From positions 3,348,001 through 3,412,000 of the forward strand of contig NZ_CP155073.1 of the NCBI RefSeq assembly GCF_039621805.1: a stretch of DNA of 64,000 nucleotides. Reading direction: 5' to 3'. The notes under the pieces were generated by a model that saw only the letters and a program-made list of their open reading frames with translations, made no database searches and had not been told where the DNA came from. Every line of letters starts with the position of its first letter. Position 1 is the first letter of the stretch. The stretch is from Paraburkholderia sp. PREW-6R. GTDB lineage: Bacteria > Pseudomonadota > Gammaproteobacteria > Burkholderiales > Burkholderiaceae. Positions 1-8,868 of the stretch are shown in pieces. The position numbers and the translations under genes are program-made.

Positions 1-261
1 GAAGTTGGCGATGGAAATCGGCGAGCCCGAGTCGTCGATCGGATAATCGGCTGCGCTCTTGCGCACCGACGGATTGGAGCTATATGCGCCGGATCGGTAC
101 AGTTCCCAGTCGGTTTGCGTCGACGGATATTCGGCGGGTTTCGTGACCGAACCCTGTTCGAGGCACACGATCCGCCACGAGCGATCGCGGCTCAGGCTCC
201 AGGCCGCGGCTGCGCCGCTTGCGCCCGAGCCAATGATCACGATGTCTGCAACTTCATTCAT
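1..261 (-). CDS. GMC-family oxidoreductase, N-terminal part (runs off the window)
   Basis: The first 87 codons of a minus-strand gene are present; the rest lies left of base 1. Translation from the ATG at 261 gives an N-terminal dinucleotide-binding motif, VIIGSGASGAAAAWSLS at residues 8-24, followed by a long stretch with a CLEQG element, the usual FAD-binding start of glucose-methanol-choline oxidoreductases. It starts 17 bases after the stop of the LuxC-like reductase, so it is the last visible gene of the ACP-ligase-LuxE-LuxC operon. GMC enzymes oxidise alcohols with FAD. Whether this one re-oxidises or consumes the fatty alcohol or aldehyde made by its neighbours is inference. A related FAD-dependent family cannot be ruled out from this fragment. 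Confidence 0.75.
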   Translation of the reverse strand, partial: MNEVADIVIIGSGASGAAAAWSLSRDRSWRIVCLEQGSVTKPAEYPSTQTDWELYRSGAYSSNPSVRKSAADYPIDDSGSPISIANF

Positions 262-277
262 ACCGGTATCTGCTGCG

Positions 278-1495
278 TCATTGAATCGCGACAATCCGCG
301 ACAGGCTCGCGACGACGTCGTAGCCGTCCCACACGACGTTCATATCCAGCGCGCGCCCGACCGGCACGACGCGATCGATCCCTCGCAAGCGCCGCGAGAC
401 GACGAAGTCCTGCAGCTGCGCCTTGTCGATGCCGAAGTAGGTCAGCGTCTGATAGCGCTCGTTCACGATCGGTGCGAGTTGATCCAGCGAAGCCAGCGTC
501 ACTTCGTGAATCGTGCCGAAATAGCCGCGGCACTCGTCCTGATCGACTGCCACGTCAGCGAGTTCGACGCGATATAGCGTGTTGCCATGCTGCCGGACAG
601 CGACCACCTGTTCACCGTCCAATGCACGGCGGCAGGCGTGCACGTATTTGTCCATCACCTGTACGGCTTCGGGCGCGTAGCGCGATGCCGCGTAGTCGGC
701 GAGCGCCGGCCACAGACGCGCCTTTGCCGCGTCGACCTGATGCTCGCTGCCGATCCAAGCGAGAAGCTGCGGCGACGAGCACGCTGCCTGATCCATCAGG
801 TACAGATCGTTGAACAGGTGATGGCACAACGAACGCAGGCTTTCGACGTCGAGCGCGAGCACCGCTTGCGGCGCCATCGCGCACAGCGAATAGCGGTCCG
901 AAAAAGCGACCTCGCGCGAGCGCGGCCGGCACGGCAGACTGCGCATGTGTTCGACGGTCTTGTCACCGCCCCACACGAGCCGCGCATCCGCCACGGAGAG
1001 CCAGAAGCGGTTGAGTTCGTCGTCGCGTTCAAAGCGCGTCAACACGATCGAGTCGGCGAGCGCCGCGTGGGTATCCTGCTTCAGAAGCTGGACGATGGCG
1101 TCCACCAGCACGTCCGCCGTCGTGGACTCGCGCGACGGCAGCCGCAACACGCACGTGTTGCCCGACAGCAGGCCGAAGGCTAGAGAAAACGCGAAATTGA
1201 CCGGCACGTTCGACGGGCAGATATGGAACGACAACCCCAAACCCAAGCGCACTTCGTCGCGCGCAGCGAAGCTGTTCGCCAGTTGCGTCAGATTCGACCG
1301 ACGGCACCAGTACGCGAAACTCACGACATCCGGCAGCGACCGCACGTCCGCGCGAGCCAGCAAAGTGCGCGAGAGGTCTGCGAGAAAGTTCACGCGTGCG
1401 GCGTCGAACACCGGCGCGGGCGTGTTGGAGACGGCCTCCCGGTGGCCCGCCAGAATCTCGGTGCTGCGCTGGATATCAACGGGAATACGTATCAC
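278..1495 (-). CDS. LuxC-like acyl-CoA / acyl-protein reductase
   Basis: A 405-residue protein matching the LuxC family, the NADPH-dependent reductase that turns an activated acyl group into an aldehyde. An aldehyde-dehydrogenase-like core is visible, with a probable acyl-accepting cysteine at residue 239 in DQAACSSPQ. I chose the GTG at 1495 because it has a GAGG ribosome site five bases upstream and matches the family's usual length; the longer frame to 1591 would run deep into the preceding gene. The GTG overlaps the end of the LuxE-like gene by about 20 bases, indicating translational coupling. In luminous bacteria LuxC works with LuxE and LuxD to feed luciferase; no luxA, luxB or luxD is visible here. 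Substrate chain length cannot be read from the sequence. Confidence 0.8.
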   Translation of the reverse strand: MIRIPVDIQRSTEILAGHREAVSNTPAPVFDAARVNFLADLSRTLLARADVRSLPDVVSFAYWCRRSNLTQLANSFAARDEVRLGLGLSFHICPSNVPVNFAFSLAFGLLSGNTCVLRLPSRESTTADVLVDAIVQLLKQDTHAALADSIVLTRFERDDELNRFWLSVADARLVWGGDKTVEHMRSLPCRPRSREVAFSDRYSLCAMAPQAVLALDVESLRSLCHHLFNDLYLMDQAACSSPQLLAWIGSEHQVDAAKARLWPALADYAASRYAPEAVQVMDKYVHACRRALDGEQVVAVRQHGNTLYRVELADVAVDQDECRGYFGTIHEVTLASLDQLAPIVNERYQTLTYFGIDKAQLQDFVVSRRLRGIDRVVPVGRALDMNVVWDGYDVVASLSRIVAIQ

Positions 1496-2558
1496 TGCAA
1501 CCTCGTGTCTCAGCGTTCTGGATGCGGCCGTGCACCCTGAAATACGTGCCTTTGCGTCCGCATGGGCAATCGTCGACGCCGACAATCTCACCCAGGTCTT
1601 CGCTCAGCAGCGAGTGGCCCGGATAGCTGTGCGGTATCACCGAAAGCAGCTGGATCAGACCCGGCCTGCCAGGCGGCAGTGCGCCGAAATCCTGCGGGTC
1701 CCGCACGATCACGTCGGACCACGCCGACGCATGCTGATGCCCATGCTCGCATTCCACGAAGATCGAGCCGGTCTGCTCGACCATCCCGTAGTAGTTGTGT
1801 ACGCGCTTCACGCCCGCCACGGCGGCCAGTCGTCGCTTGAATTCCTGATGGCTTACCGCCTGGGCTTGCAACTGCTTCCAGCCGCCGCCGTGAATCAGCA
1901 CGCCATGTTCGATGCCGAGTGTTTTGCCGCTCGCTTCCAGCGCCTGCAAGAGATGCAGCCACACGATGAACGTGAAGCCAAACAGCAGCACCGGCTGATC
2001 CGGATGCTTGTCGAGAAAGCGTTTGATGCCATCCACGTTGAGCGACATGTCGTCGTTCAACGCATATTCGACGTCACGGCCGAACATCGAGAAGCCGAGA
2101 ATGCCCGCGGTGCGCGCCGAGAAGCGATAGCGGTCGGCTACCGTGGCACGGCAATCGATCACGAGCATCGGCAGGCGCCTGGGGCCGATGAAGTCACCGA
2201 CGATTCGCGACAGCACTTTCACCTGCAGCGCCGAGGTCTGCTTGTCGAGAAATATCTGCGATACGCTCTGGCCGCTCGTGCCCGACGACGTCATCGTCTT
2301 AACGATATCCGCCTTCGGCACGCTCAGAAGCTGTTCGTGCTTGAAAAGTCTGACCGGCAGAAACGGCACGTCGGACAAGCTCGTGGCATCGCGACGCACG
2401 CCGAATTTGTCGAGAATGGTGCGGTACGGCGCGCAGGCGTCGTAATGCAAACCGGTCAGGCGCTGAAGTTCGTCCAGCAGCGCGCTGTCCTTGTCCGCTT
2501 TCTGCAGCCCGAACACGGGCCACTGAAGCACGTCGCTCAGACCGACTGGCTCAGACAT
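1476..2558 (-). CDS. LuxE-like acyl-protein synthetase
   Basis: A 360-residue protein of the LuxE acyl-protein synthetase family, relatives of the adenylate-forming enzymes. It shows the glycine/serine-rich loop TSSGTSGQSVS near residue 90 and a HNYYGMVEQTGS segment near residue 255, which resembles the YGxTE core of ANL enzymes. In lux systems LuxE activates a fatty acid with ATP and carries it as an acyl-enzyme to LuxC. The ATG at 2558 has a strong GGAAAGGTGG site and lies inside the end of the ligase gene (22-base overlap). Directly followed by the LuxC-like reductase, it probably forms a reductase complex with it. Having both this and a separate AMP ligase plus an ACP in one operon is unusual. 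Confidence 0.8.
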   Translation of the reverse strand: MSEPVGLSDVLQWPVFGLQKADKDSALLDELQRLTGLHYDACAPYRTILDKFGVRRDATSLSDVPFLPVRLFKHEQLLSVPKADIVKTMTSSGTSGQSVSQIFLDKQTSALQVKVLSRIVGDFIGPRRLPMLVIDCRATVADRYRFSARTAGILGFSMFGRDVEYALNDDMSLNVDGIKRFLDKHPDQPVLLFGFTFIVWLHLLQALEASGKTLGIEHGVLIHGGGWKQLQAQAVSHQEFKRRLAAVAGVKRVHNYYGMVEQTGSIFVECEHGHQHASAWSDVIVRDPQDFGALPPGRPGLIQLLSVIPHSYPGHSLLSEDLGEIVGVDDCPCGRKGTYFRVHGRIQNAETRGCSDTYSR

Positions 2559-3952
2559 TGGTAGTCCACCTTTCCTGTGGGCAGGCGCGGCAACTCGCGC
2601 AGCGGATTGACGGCCACTACCGACGGATGCAGCCCGAGCGACTTCGCCATGTCGTTACGCACATCATCGGTTGCGAACGCAGGCGACTCCACGACGTGAA
2701 TGACCAGCTGTTCGTCGTTGCCGCGCGCCGCGCAGACGAGTCCCTTATCGGCGGCAATCTGCTCGACGGTGTCGAGCGAAATGCGCAAACCGAGGATTTT
2801 CAGAAAGCGATGACGACGGCCTTCGATGAAGAAGCAGCCGTCTTCGTCGACACGGGCGAGATCGCCCGTACGCAGCGTGCCTTGATTCGAATCGCCGAGT
2901 GCGAGATGGGCGGCGTTCTCCGCATAGCCCAGCGACACGTTCGGGCCCGCATAGATCAGTTCGCCGACTTCGCCAGCGCCGGTGAGGATGCGGCCTTCAT
3001 CGTTTTCGAGCCACAGCCGACCGTTCGGAATGGCGCGGCCGATGCTCGCCGGTTTGTGCGCGACCTGCTCCGGAGCCAGATACGCGATACGCGCCGTCGC
3101 TTCCGTCTGACCATACATCGCGAAAAAACGGATTCCTTTCGCACTGCAAATCTCGGCGACCTGCAGCAATTTGGCCGGGTCCATGCGGCCGCCCGCCTGC
3201 GTCAGCGTGCGCACCGAAGGCATATTGATGCGTGCGAGACGCAGCTTGAGCAACATGTCATAGCTATAGGGCACGCCGGCGAAGCTCGTGACCTGGTGCT
3301 CGTTGATTTGCCGCCAGAACACGCTGTCCATCAACGACCGGTCCGAGAGCACGACGGATGCGCCGGCCAGCAGGTGGCTATTGATCACCGACAGGCCGTA
3401 CGAATAGTTGAACGGCAACGACGTGATGGCCCGCTCGTGCGGCGTGATGTCCAGATATTCGCCGATCGACGCGGCATTCGAACGAAGATTGTTCGCACTC
3501 AGGCGCACCAGCTTGGGCGAGCCCGTCGAACCCGACGTGGTCATCAGCAAAGCCAGATCGGGGTGAAGCTCATGATGCCGTGCAGCCGCACGGCGGTAAA
3601 GTCCGTACGCGCCTTCTTCATGCGCCACGGCGCCCCAGCTTGATGGCGGCTGCGTTTCCGTCGATGCAAAGATGCACGATGGGTCGTAGGTTTCGATCAG
3701 ACGGTTCAGTTGCGCTTCGTCGACGCCGCGCCCGAGCAGCAACGGCACCGCGCCTTTTTCGAGCGACGCCAGATAGCACAGCACGGTCGGCAGATCGTTG
3801 CCGCCCACGATAAAGATCAGTTGCCGCGCGGGCAACACGGCCGCCAGCCGATCAATGGCCTGCCACAACTGCGCGTAGCTGAGCGACACGCCGCCCTCGG
3901 CGACGAGCGCAGTGCGTTCAGGAAATCGACGGCTGACGAGCCCGGAATTCAT
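2537..3952 (-). CDS. AMP-dependent acyl-CoA/ACP synthetase (ANL family)
   Basis: A 471-residue adenylate-forming ligase. Visible core motifs are the P-loop TTSGSTGSPK, the YGQTEA motif, RTGDLARVDEDG, and the C-terminal PTGKVDY with its catalytic lysine. All key motifs look intact, and the length is short but normal for stand-alone fatty-acyl or aryl ligases. The ATG at 3952 overlaps the stop of the ACP gene (ATGA), so the natural acceptor of the acyl group may be that ACP rather than CoA. The substrate is not predictable by eye. The upstream frame extends to 4267 but covers the ACP gene in another frame and is not coding. Confidence 0.85.
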   Translation of the reverse strand: MNSGLVSRRFPERTALVAEGGVSLSYAQLWQAIDRLAAVLPARQLIFIVGGNDLPTVLCYLASLEKGAVPLLLGRGVDEAQLNRLIETYDPSCIFASTETQPPSSWGAVAHEEGAYGLYRRAAARHHELHPDLALLMTTSGSTGSPKLVRLSANNLRSNAASIGEYLDITPHERAITSLPFNYSYGLSVINSHLLAGASVVLSDRSLMDSVFWRQINEHQVTSFAGVPYSYDMLLKLRLARINMPSVRTLTQAGGRMDPAKLLQVAEICSAKGIRFFAMYGQTEATARIAYLAPEQVAHKPASIGRAIPNGRLWLENDEGRILTGAGEVGELIYAGPNVSLGYAENAAHLALGDSNQGTLRTGDLARVDEDGCFFIEGRRHRFLKILGLRISLDTVEQIAADKGLVCAARGNDEQLVIHVVESPAFATDDVRNDMAKSLGLHPSVVAVNPLRELPRLPTGKVDYQCLSQSV

Positions 3953-4188
3953 AACTCGACGCCGTACTTTTTGAGCTTCTCGACACCAATCGTGTAAGAG
4001 CCAAACTCGATGATGTCTTCCGTGTCCATCATGATGTCGAACGCTTCTTCGAGCGCGGCGATCATGCCCATGTGGCCGACCGAGTCCCACGCCGGCACGC
4101 ACTGATAGACGAATTCGGCGTTGAGGGCGTCGCGCGGCACCGAAAAGCTGTCCATGAAGACTTTGTCGTAGGTATCTCTGTTCGTCAT
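3949..4188 (-). CDS. acyl carrier protein of the LuxC/LuxE-like operon
   Basis: A 79-residue acidic carrier protein with the phosphopantetheine site DSVGHM, the serine sitting at the start of helix II, followed by an acidic EEAFDI helix. It is the first gene of the minus-strand operon and overlaps the ligase gene by ATGA. I chose the ATG at 4188 because residues upstream of it (to 4251) are not ACP-like; the ribosome site there is weak (GAGATTGG). Likely role: carry the acyl chain loaded by the neighbouring ligase for handling by the LuxE/LuxC-like pair. A phosphopantetheinyl transferase must act on it, but none is encoded in the window. Confidence 0.85.
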   Translation of the reverse strand: MTNRDTYDKVFMDSFSVPRDALNAEFVYQCVPAWDSVGHMGMIAALEEAFDIMMDTEDIIEFGSYTIGVEKLKKYGVEL

Positions 4189-4410
4189 TTGAAAACCAAT
4201 CTCGCTTGAAAATCTGTTCGGGCCGTGACTGCGCGTGTCGCCGCGCGGCATGAGCGATGAGAAACATTTTCCGAAATTATGCGGCGAGGACTGGCCTGGC
4301 GATTCCGGGAGGTAGGACGGAAAAAGCCCCTAATTTGACGCATTGCGCGCGGGGGGCGGCGGAGGTGGCGGGGGCTGGCGTGTTGCGGGGGCCGCGTGGT
4401 GGCGTGGTAG

Positions 4411-4610
4411 CGGGGTTGCGGGGTTGCGGGGTTGCGGGGTTGCGGGGTTGCGGGGTTGCGGGGTTGCGGGGTTGCGGGGTTGCGGGGTTGCGGGGTTGCG
4501 GGATGGCGGGATGGCGTGGCGGCGGGGCGGCGGGGTGGCGGGGTGGCGGGGTGGCGGGGTGGCGGGGTGGCGGGGTGGCGGGGTGGCGGGGTGGCGGGGT
4601 GGCGGGGTGG
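4411..4610. repeat. G-rich array of 8-bp tandem repeats (G-quadruplex-prone)
   Basis: From 4411 the plus strand holds 11 perfect copies of CGGGGTTG, two copies of CGGGATGG, a 16-base irregular unit, then 10 perfect copies of CGGGGTGG ending at 4610. CG-rich 5-bp units (CGCGG) continue to about 4644. Each unit carries a run of four guanines on the same strand with four-base loops, an ideal series for parallel G-quadruplexes. It lies in the gap between the ACP operon (starting at 4188 on the minus strand) and the stop of the outer-membrane gene at 4811. Because the unit is 8 bp, all frames read as 8-residue repeats; these frames are open but I do not regard them as genes. Confidence 0.95.
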
Positions 4611-4810
4611 CGCGGCGCGGCGCGGCGCAGCGCAGCGCGGCGGGATATGGTCGGGCGGCTGGGGCCGCAGGGGCATGGCGGGTTCAGGCAGTAGCGGAGC
4701 GAGGGGGCGCGGCACGGCCCGAAACGCCGCATCGCAAGCGCCTGATCGCGGTTTGTGCCGGCCGCATGGGCCCGGCAGCCCCGCTTACAATGCGCTTAGC
4801 GGCGAGCCGC

Positions 4811-5785
4811 CTACTGGAACGTCGCGTTCACCGACAACTGCACCGCATTACCCTTCGGCCGGTTGCTGACATTGAACTCGTTGACCCACCGCAGCGAGGC
4901 GGAAACCGGTGTCTTCTGGACCTTGCCCGACCACGTGACCATTGGGCCCACGCCGACCGCGTGACCCTGATTGCCGCCGGTGATGTCGGCAAGGCCACCG
5001 GTGTCGTGCCCGATCTGCTGGATATAACCGCCCACCACACCGACGCCCCACCCACTCTTGAACCGCTTGAGCGCGAGCAGGTCGAGCACGCTGACCGGCG
5101 CGTTGTGATAGTGCGTGTCGTTATTGGCCGTGTAGAACTCCACGCCGTAATTCAGCGTCAGCTCGACATTTTCCTGCGGCAACAATTTTGTGTACGCGAC
5201 AGTCGGCGTAAAGGTCCACGTGTTCTGTCCGGCGTTGGCGAGTCGGCTACTGCTGTAGCTGCCGGTTGGGGCGTACATCTGCACGCTTAGCGCGACGTGA
5301 TCCGTTTGCGTCAGGTGATAGCCGGCAACAATGGGCGAAAAGAAAATGTCCGCAAACTGGGTATTGTGGTCATCCGGCAGACGGCCATGAAACGTGGAGA
5401 TATCCGTGTACTGGAACGGCACTCCAAACGACGACGCAAAATTCCACCCGCCCAAAGTGATGCCCCATGTTTTGACCGCGTTGACGATCGTGTACTCGGC
5501 GGTGGCATTCACGCCGGCCGTGACCTGCCCTGCAATCGGAATAGTCTTGCTCGCGCCAAGCGAGCCTTCGTAATAGATGGTGGCGACGGACACGATCCAG
5601 TCGTCGGTCGGCGGCACCACGCCGCCGTAGGGCGCGACCTGCTGACCGGTAATCGGGCGGCCGAGACCACCTTCCGTTGCAAGGGCCTGCGTAGAAAGAC
5701 TCGTGGCGACGAGAGTCAGGAGCGAGCCCGCGCACAGCCGGCCGGCTCGCGTTCTGCTCGTGATTGAGTGACGGGACTTGCTCAT
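4811..5785 (-). CDS. outer-membrane protein, phenol-degradation meta-pathway (MetA/SphA-like) family
   Basis: A 324-residue protein with an N-terminal signal peptide ending near ALATEGG and many alternating beta-strand segments ending in an aromatic C-terminus (LSVNATFQ), as in outer-membrane barrels. It resembles the family often annotated 'protein involved in meta-pathway of phenol degradation' (transporter-like barrels). A start at 5785 fits a GAGA site seven bases upstream; an ATG two codons earlier is also possible. It lies just downstream of the DUF1254 gene on the same strand, with about a 100-base gap, so the two may be cotranscribed. Substrate unknown. Confidence 0.65.
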   Translation of the reverse strand: MSKSRHSITSRTRAGRLCAGSLLTLVATSLSTQALATEGGLGRPITGQQVAPYGGVVPPTDDWIVSVATIYYEGSLGASKTIPIAGQVTAGVNATAEYTIVNAVKTWGITLGGWNFASSFGVPFQYTDISTFHGRLPDDHNTQFADIFFSPIVAGYHLTQTDHVALSVQMYAPTGSYSSSRLANAGQNTWTFTPTVAYTKLLPQENVELTLNYGVEFYTANNDTHYHNAPVSVLDLLALKRFKSGWGVGVVGGYIQQIGHDTGGLADITGGNQGHAVGVGPMVTWSGKVQKTPVSASLRWVNEFNVSNRPKGNAVQLSVNATFQ

Positions 5786-5887
5786 AGTCATTCTCGATAA
5801 ATCCAGTTTTCATTGACCTACGCCGCGCGGTGTGCCGCGACTGCGCGCAGCGCGCGGCGCGAATGCGTTCGAAGCAGGCGCGCCGAT

Positions 5888-7378
5888 TCAGGGTGTGCGC
5901 GTCACCGGCGGCGGAGTCCAGGTGCCGTCGAGCACCGCTTGCCGTGGCCAGTAGGCGCGTATGTAAAGCGAGAATGCTTCATTGGCAGGCGCCGGCAACC
6001 AGTTCGAGCGCTTGTCGTCGGCGGGGCTCTCGCTCTGCACATAGATCGTCAGCGAGCCGTCCGCGTTGAACTTCAGGTCTTTATTCTTGGTGCCCAATGA
6101 ATACCGGTTCTGTGCATTGGGCGAGAAAAAATGGTGCGAGTTGTAAAGCGTGAGCGACCAGAAGCCCTTGACAGGCGGCAACTGATTCGCCGGAAACGTG
6201 ACGGCGTAATGTGCATTGCCGTCGAAACGCTGACCAGACCCATCGGCGTCGGAATAGAAATACTTTGTCTCGTTGTTCTTGTTCACAAAGATGTTTGATT
6301 TCGCCACGGCCGTTCGCGTGTAGTAATCCGTGCCAAAGGCAGCGCCATTGCTGATGGTGTTCCAGTTGGCAGGCAGACGCTTGCCGAACGTGTTGAAATC
6401 AAACAGCGGCGAGATCAGATCGTTTTCGGTTTTCGCTGCTTCGTCGACGATTGCAGCCTTCAGCGAAGGATCGACCCGTGCTGCCGCGATCAGCGCACGA
6501 GCCTGCGCATAAAGCGCCTCCTCGCCACGCTGCGGCGGCGCTTCGTCGAGCACCGTGGGCAGCATGTCCCAGAAGCGGTTGGGATCCACCCACCTGATTT
6601 CAGCGGCGGCCGCCTCGGCGCCGGCCGCCGGCGCCGCACCAAACGACGGCAACGCGGACCAGTCGGTCACCTTCTCCTTGCCGTCGTATTCCGCCAGCGG
6701 ATAAACGGCGATTTTTCTGATGACCGACTGAACCGCCGCACGGTCCTCCGGCGTGTCATCCATGAACACGCGCGGAATGAAACTGCCCACCGACGCCGAT
6801 GCCCGAAACACCTGCCGGATTCCCTTGGGCACCGCCCCATGCCATTCAGGACCCGCCAGCAGATAGAACCCTGGCCGAGTGCCGTACATCTTGCCGAGGT
6901 TCGCAAAACTGTCGGTCCTTAAGTCGACGGCCTGATAAACCCAGAAGCGCTTGCCGAAATCCGGCACCTGAACGACGACCGGCGTGCTGTTCAGGTCGAG
7001 GATCGCGGAACCATACACGACGTCCTGATTAGGACACGCGACAAAACGCTCCTGCGGCTCGATATAGTCGCGCAGCATGGATAGATGATTCGGCGGCGCA
7101 ACGGGCACGATGCCGCCGTTCAGACCAGGTTGCGGCACCTGTTTCATTGCGAGCAAGCGGCCGTAGACGTTCACGAGCGGCCACGCCCAGAAATAGGTCT
7201 GGCGCGCCACGAGCCGCGCATAGTCCACGGACATCGCATAGCCGGCCACCGGGCCGGGTATGGAAGCCTCGCTCGCCGGCGCGACAGCGGACGCGTACTG
7301 CTGTGGTTTCGCAAGAATCGGGGCGGCGACCGCGGCGAGCACGGCGGCCGTAATCCATGTGGCAGTTTGTCGGTGCAT
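5888..7378 (-). CDS. exported DUF1254/DUF1214 protein
   Basis: A 496-residue protein with a signal peptide (hydrophobic ITAAVLAAVAAPILA at the N-terminus) and both domains of the family: DUF1254 in the first half (around the YFWAWPLVNVYGR segment) and DUF1214 in the last third (KYFYSDADG, FWSLTLYN, NRYSLG segments). The biochemical role of the family is not established. The ATG at 7378 has a GGAG site six bases upstream; an ATG seven codons earlier is weaker. It is followed 29 bases after a second, related gene and precedes an outer-membrane barrel gene, suggesting one transcription unit for envelope or uptake functions. Confidence 0.75.
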   Translation of the reverse strand: MHRQTATWITAAVLAAVAAPILAKPQQYASAVAPASEASIPGPVAGYAMSVDYARLVARQTYFWAWPLVNVYGRLLAMKQVPQPGLNGGIVPVAPPNHLSMLRDYIEPQERFVACPNQDVVYGSAILDLNSTPVVVQVPDFGKRFWVYQAVDLRTDSFANLGKMYGTRPGFYLLAGPEWHGAVPKGIRQVFRASASVGSFIPRVFMDDTPEDRAAVQSVIRKIAVYPLAEYDGKEKVTDWSALPSFGAAPAAGAEAAAAEIRWVDPNRFWDMLPTVLDEAPPQRGEEALYAQARALIAAARVDPSLKAAIVDEAAKTENDLISPLFDFNTFGKRLPANWNTISNGAAFGTDYYTRTAVAKSNIFVNKNNETKYFYSDADGSGQRFDGNAHYAVTFPANQLPPVKGFWSLTLYNSHHFFSPNAQNRYSLGTKNKDLKFNADGSLTIYVQSESPADDKRSNWLPAPANEAFSLYIRAYWPRQAVLDGTWTPPPVTRTP

Positions 7379-7407
7379 GTCGGACTCCGGATCGTCCATT
7401 CGGTGGG

Positions 7408-8847
7408 TCAGCGTTTTTGAGGGACCGGGAAAGTCCAGTTGCCGTCGAGCACGCGCTGGTCAGGACCGTAAATCCGCATCACGAGGTCGTAAGCCCCTTC
7501 CGGCGCAGGCAGCCAGTTCGATTCTTCAGCCGCGGCCGGCCGGGTGTTTTGCACATAGATATCGAGCGATCCGTCCGGCCCGTATTTCAGCCCTTTCGTA
7601 CGATCGCCGATCGAATATCGCTGGATCGGATTGGCAACGAGGTGACGCGCCGGCAAGTCGTACAAAGTCATGGACCAGAAAAACTTCGCGGGCGGCAGGT
7701 TGGATTTGTCGAAATGCAACACGTACGCTTGCGAGCCGACCAGTTGCTGGTGATCCGCGTTCACTCGCGTGCCGACGTACACGGCCTCTTCTTTCGTGTT
7801 GCCGTAGATGCCCATGGCGGCCGCCACCGCACGCGTGGTGTAGTCGTCTTTAAGCGCCTCGCGACTGCCGAACAGGTTGAACGAGCTAGTTGTGTGCTTT
7901 TCGGCGTCGGCTAGCGCGGCCTTACCGTCGGCGACGCCTGCTTCGAGCGCCTCGCGAATTTGGGGAGGCAATGCGGACGGGTTGAACGGCGCGCCCGGCG
8001 CAATGCCGATAGTGGCAAAGCGCGCCATTAGTGCCTGCTCCGACGGTGCAGGAGGCTGCGTAAACTGAAGAAGGAAATTCAGGTACGCAATGAAGTCGAT
8101 CGAGGTTGCCTTGCTTTCATCCCATTTCGGGAAGGTCAGCACAGGGGCAGGAGGAGGCGCTGCCGTATGCTCGAACGCGGACAACGGAGTGAGCTTGTAC
8201 TGCTTCTGGATTGCCTGCACGTTCTTGACGTCACTCGCGCCGTTTAGCGCGGTACGGCCGAGCGTCAGGATCAGGTCCGTCTCCGAACGGAACACCTTGT
8301 CGATGCCCTTTGGCGTATCACCGTGCCAGTTCGGGCCGGCGAACAGATAGTGGCCGGCACCGTTGCCGGTGGTTCGCGAACCGACATAGGCAAAGTTATA
8401 GGTGAAGAGGTCGATCCACTGAAAGACGTAATACCGGTTGTCCGGCACGGCGGGAACCGACAGCACCCAAGGCTCGCGGCGCAGATCGAGCCATGCCCAT
8501 GAGTAAGGGGTGTCGTTGTTCGGCGTGACGATTTCCTTGTTTTCCGGTCCATACGGCTGCGCGTAATTGCGGAACTTCCCAAAACCGCCGATGTAGGACT
8601 TCGAGTGCGGATCGATTGCCTGCTGGTAGAGCGTCTTGTAGTTGAAGAGCATCGGGTACGCGTACAGGAATGCTTCTTTGGCGATCGCGCGTGCCTCTTC
8701 CGGCGATGCCGTCACCGACGCCGCAGGCGCATTCACCGGCGGACTGGCCGAAGCGGCACTTTGCGCAGATGCCTGCGCGACCGGCAGCATGGCCAATGTC
8801 AGTCCCGCGATAACAATGTGAATGTATTGGCGTTTGAATAGCGTCAT
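7408..8847 (-). CDS. exported DUF1254/DUF1214 protein, second copy
   Basis: A 479-residue paralogue of the downstream gene, with a signal peptide (IVIAGLTLAMLPVAQASA) and the same two domains. It shares the FWSMTLYD and QRYSIG elements and the C-terminal NWLPAPEG...LDGNWTFP segment. The two copies are clearly diverged rather than recent duplicates. It sits between an outer-membrane barrel gene (8869-9756) and the first copy, all on the minus strand with gaps of about 20-30 bases, so an operon is likely. No catalytic residues are known for the family, and function is not assigned. Confidence 0.75.
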   Translation of the reverse strand: MTLFKRQYIHIVIAGLTLAMLPVAQASAQSAASASPPVNAPAASVTASPEEARAIAKEAFLYAYPMLFNYKTLYQQAIDPHSKSYIGGFGKFRNYAQPYGPENKEIVTPNNDTPYSWAWLDLRREPWVLSVPAVPDNRYYVFQWIDLFTYNFAYVGSRTTGNGAGHYLFAGPNWHGDTPKGIDKVFRSETDLILTLGRTALNGASDVKNVQAIQKQYKLTPLSAFEHTAAPPPAPVLTFPKWDESKATSIDFIAYLNFLLQFTQPPAPSEQALMARFATIGIAPGAPFNPSALPPQIREALEAGVADGKAALADAEKHTTSSFNLFGSREALKDDYTTRAVAAAMGIYGNTKEEAVYVGTRVNADHQQLVGSQAYVLHFDKSNLPPAKFFWSMTLYDLPARHLVANPIQRYSIGDRTKGLKYGPDGSLDIYVQNTRPAAAEESNWLPAPEGAYDLVMRIYGPDQRVLDGNWTFPVPQKR

Positions 8848-8868
8848 TGCTCAATCTCTCAGGTTGAT

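Noticed and set aside
4257..5290. Long plus-strand frames coding repeated Gly/Ala/Arg/Cys octapeptides
   Set aside because: They arise only because the 8-bp G-rich repeat is open in every frame; there is no ribosome site, and the frames run antisense into the outer-membrane gene.
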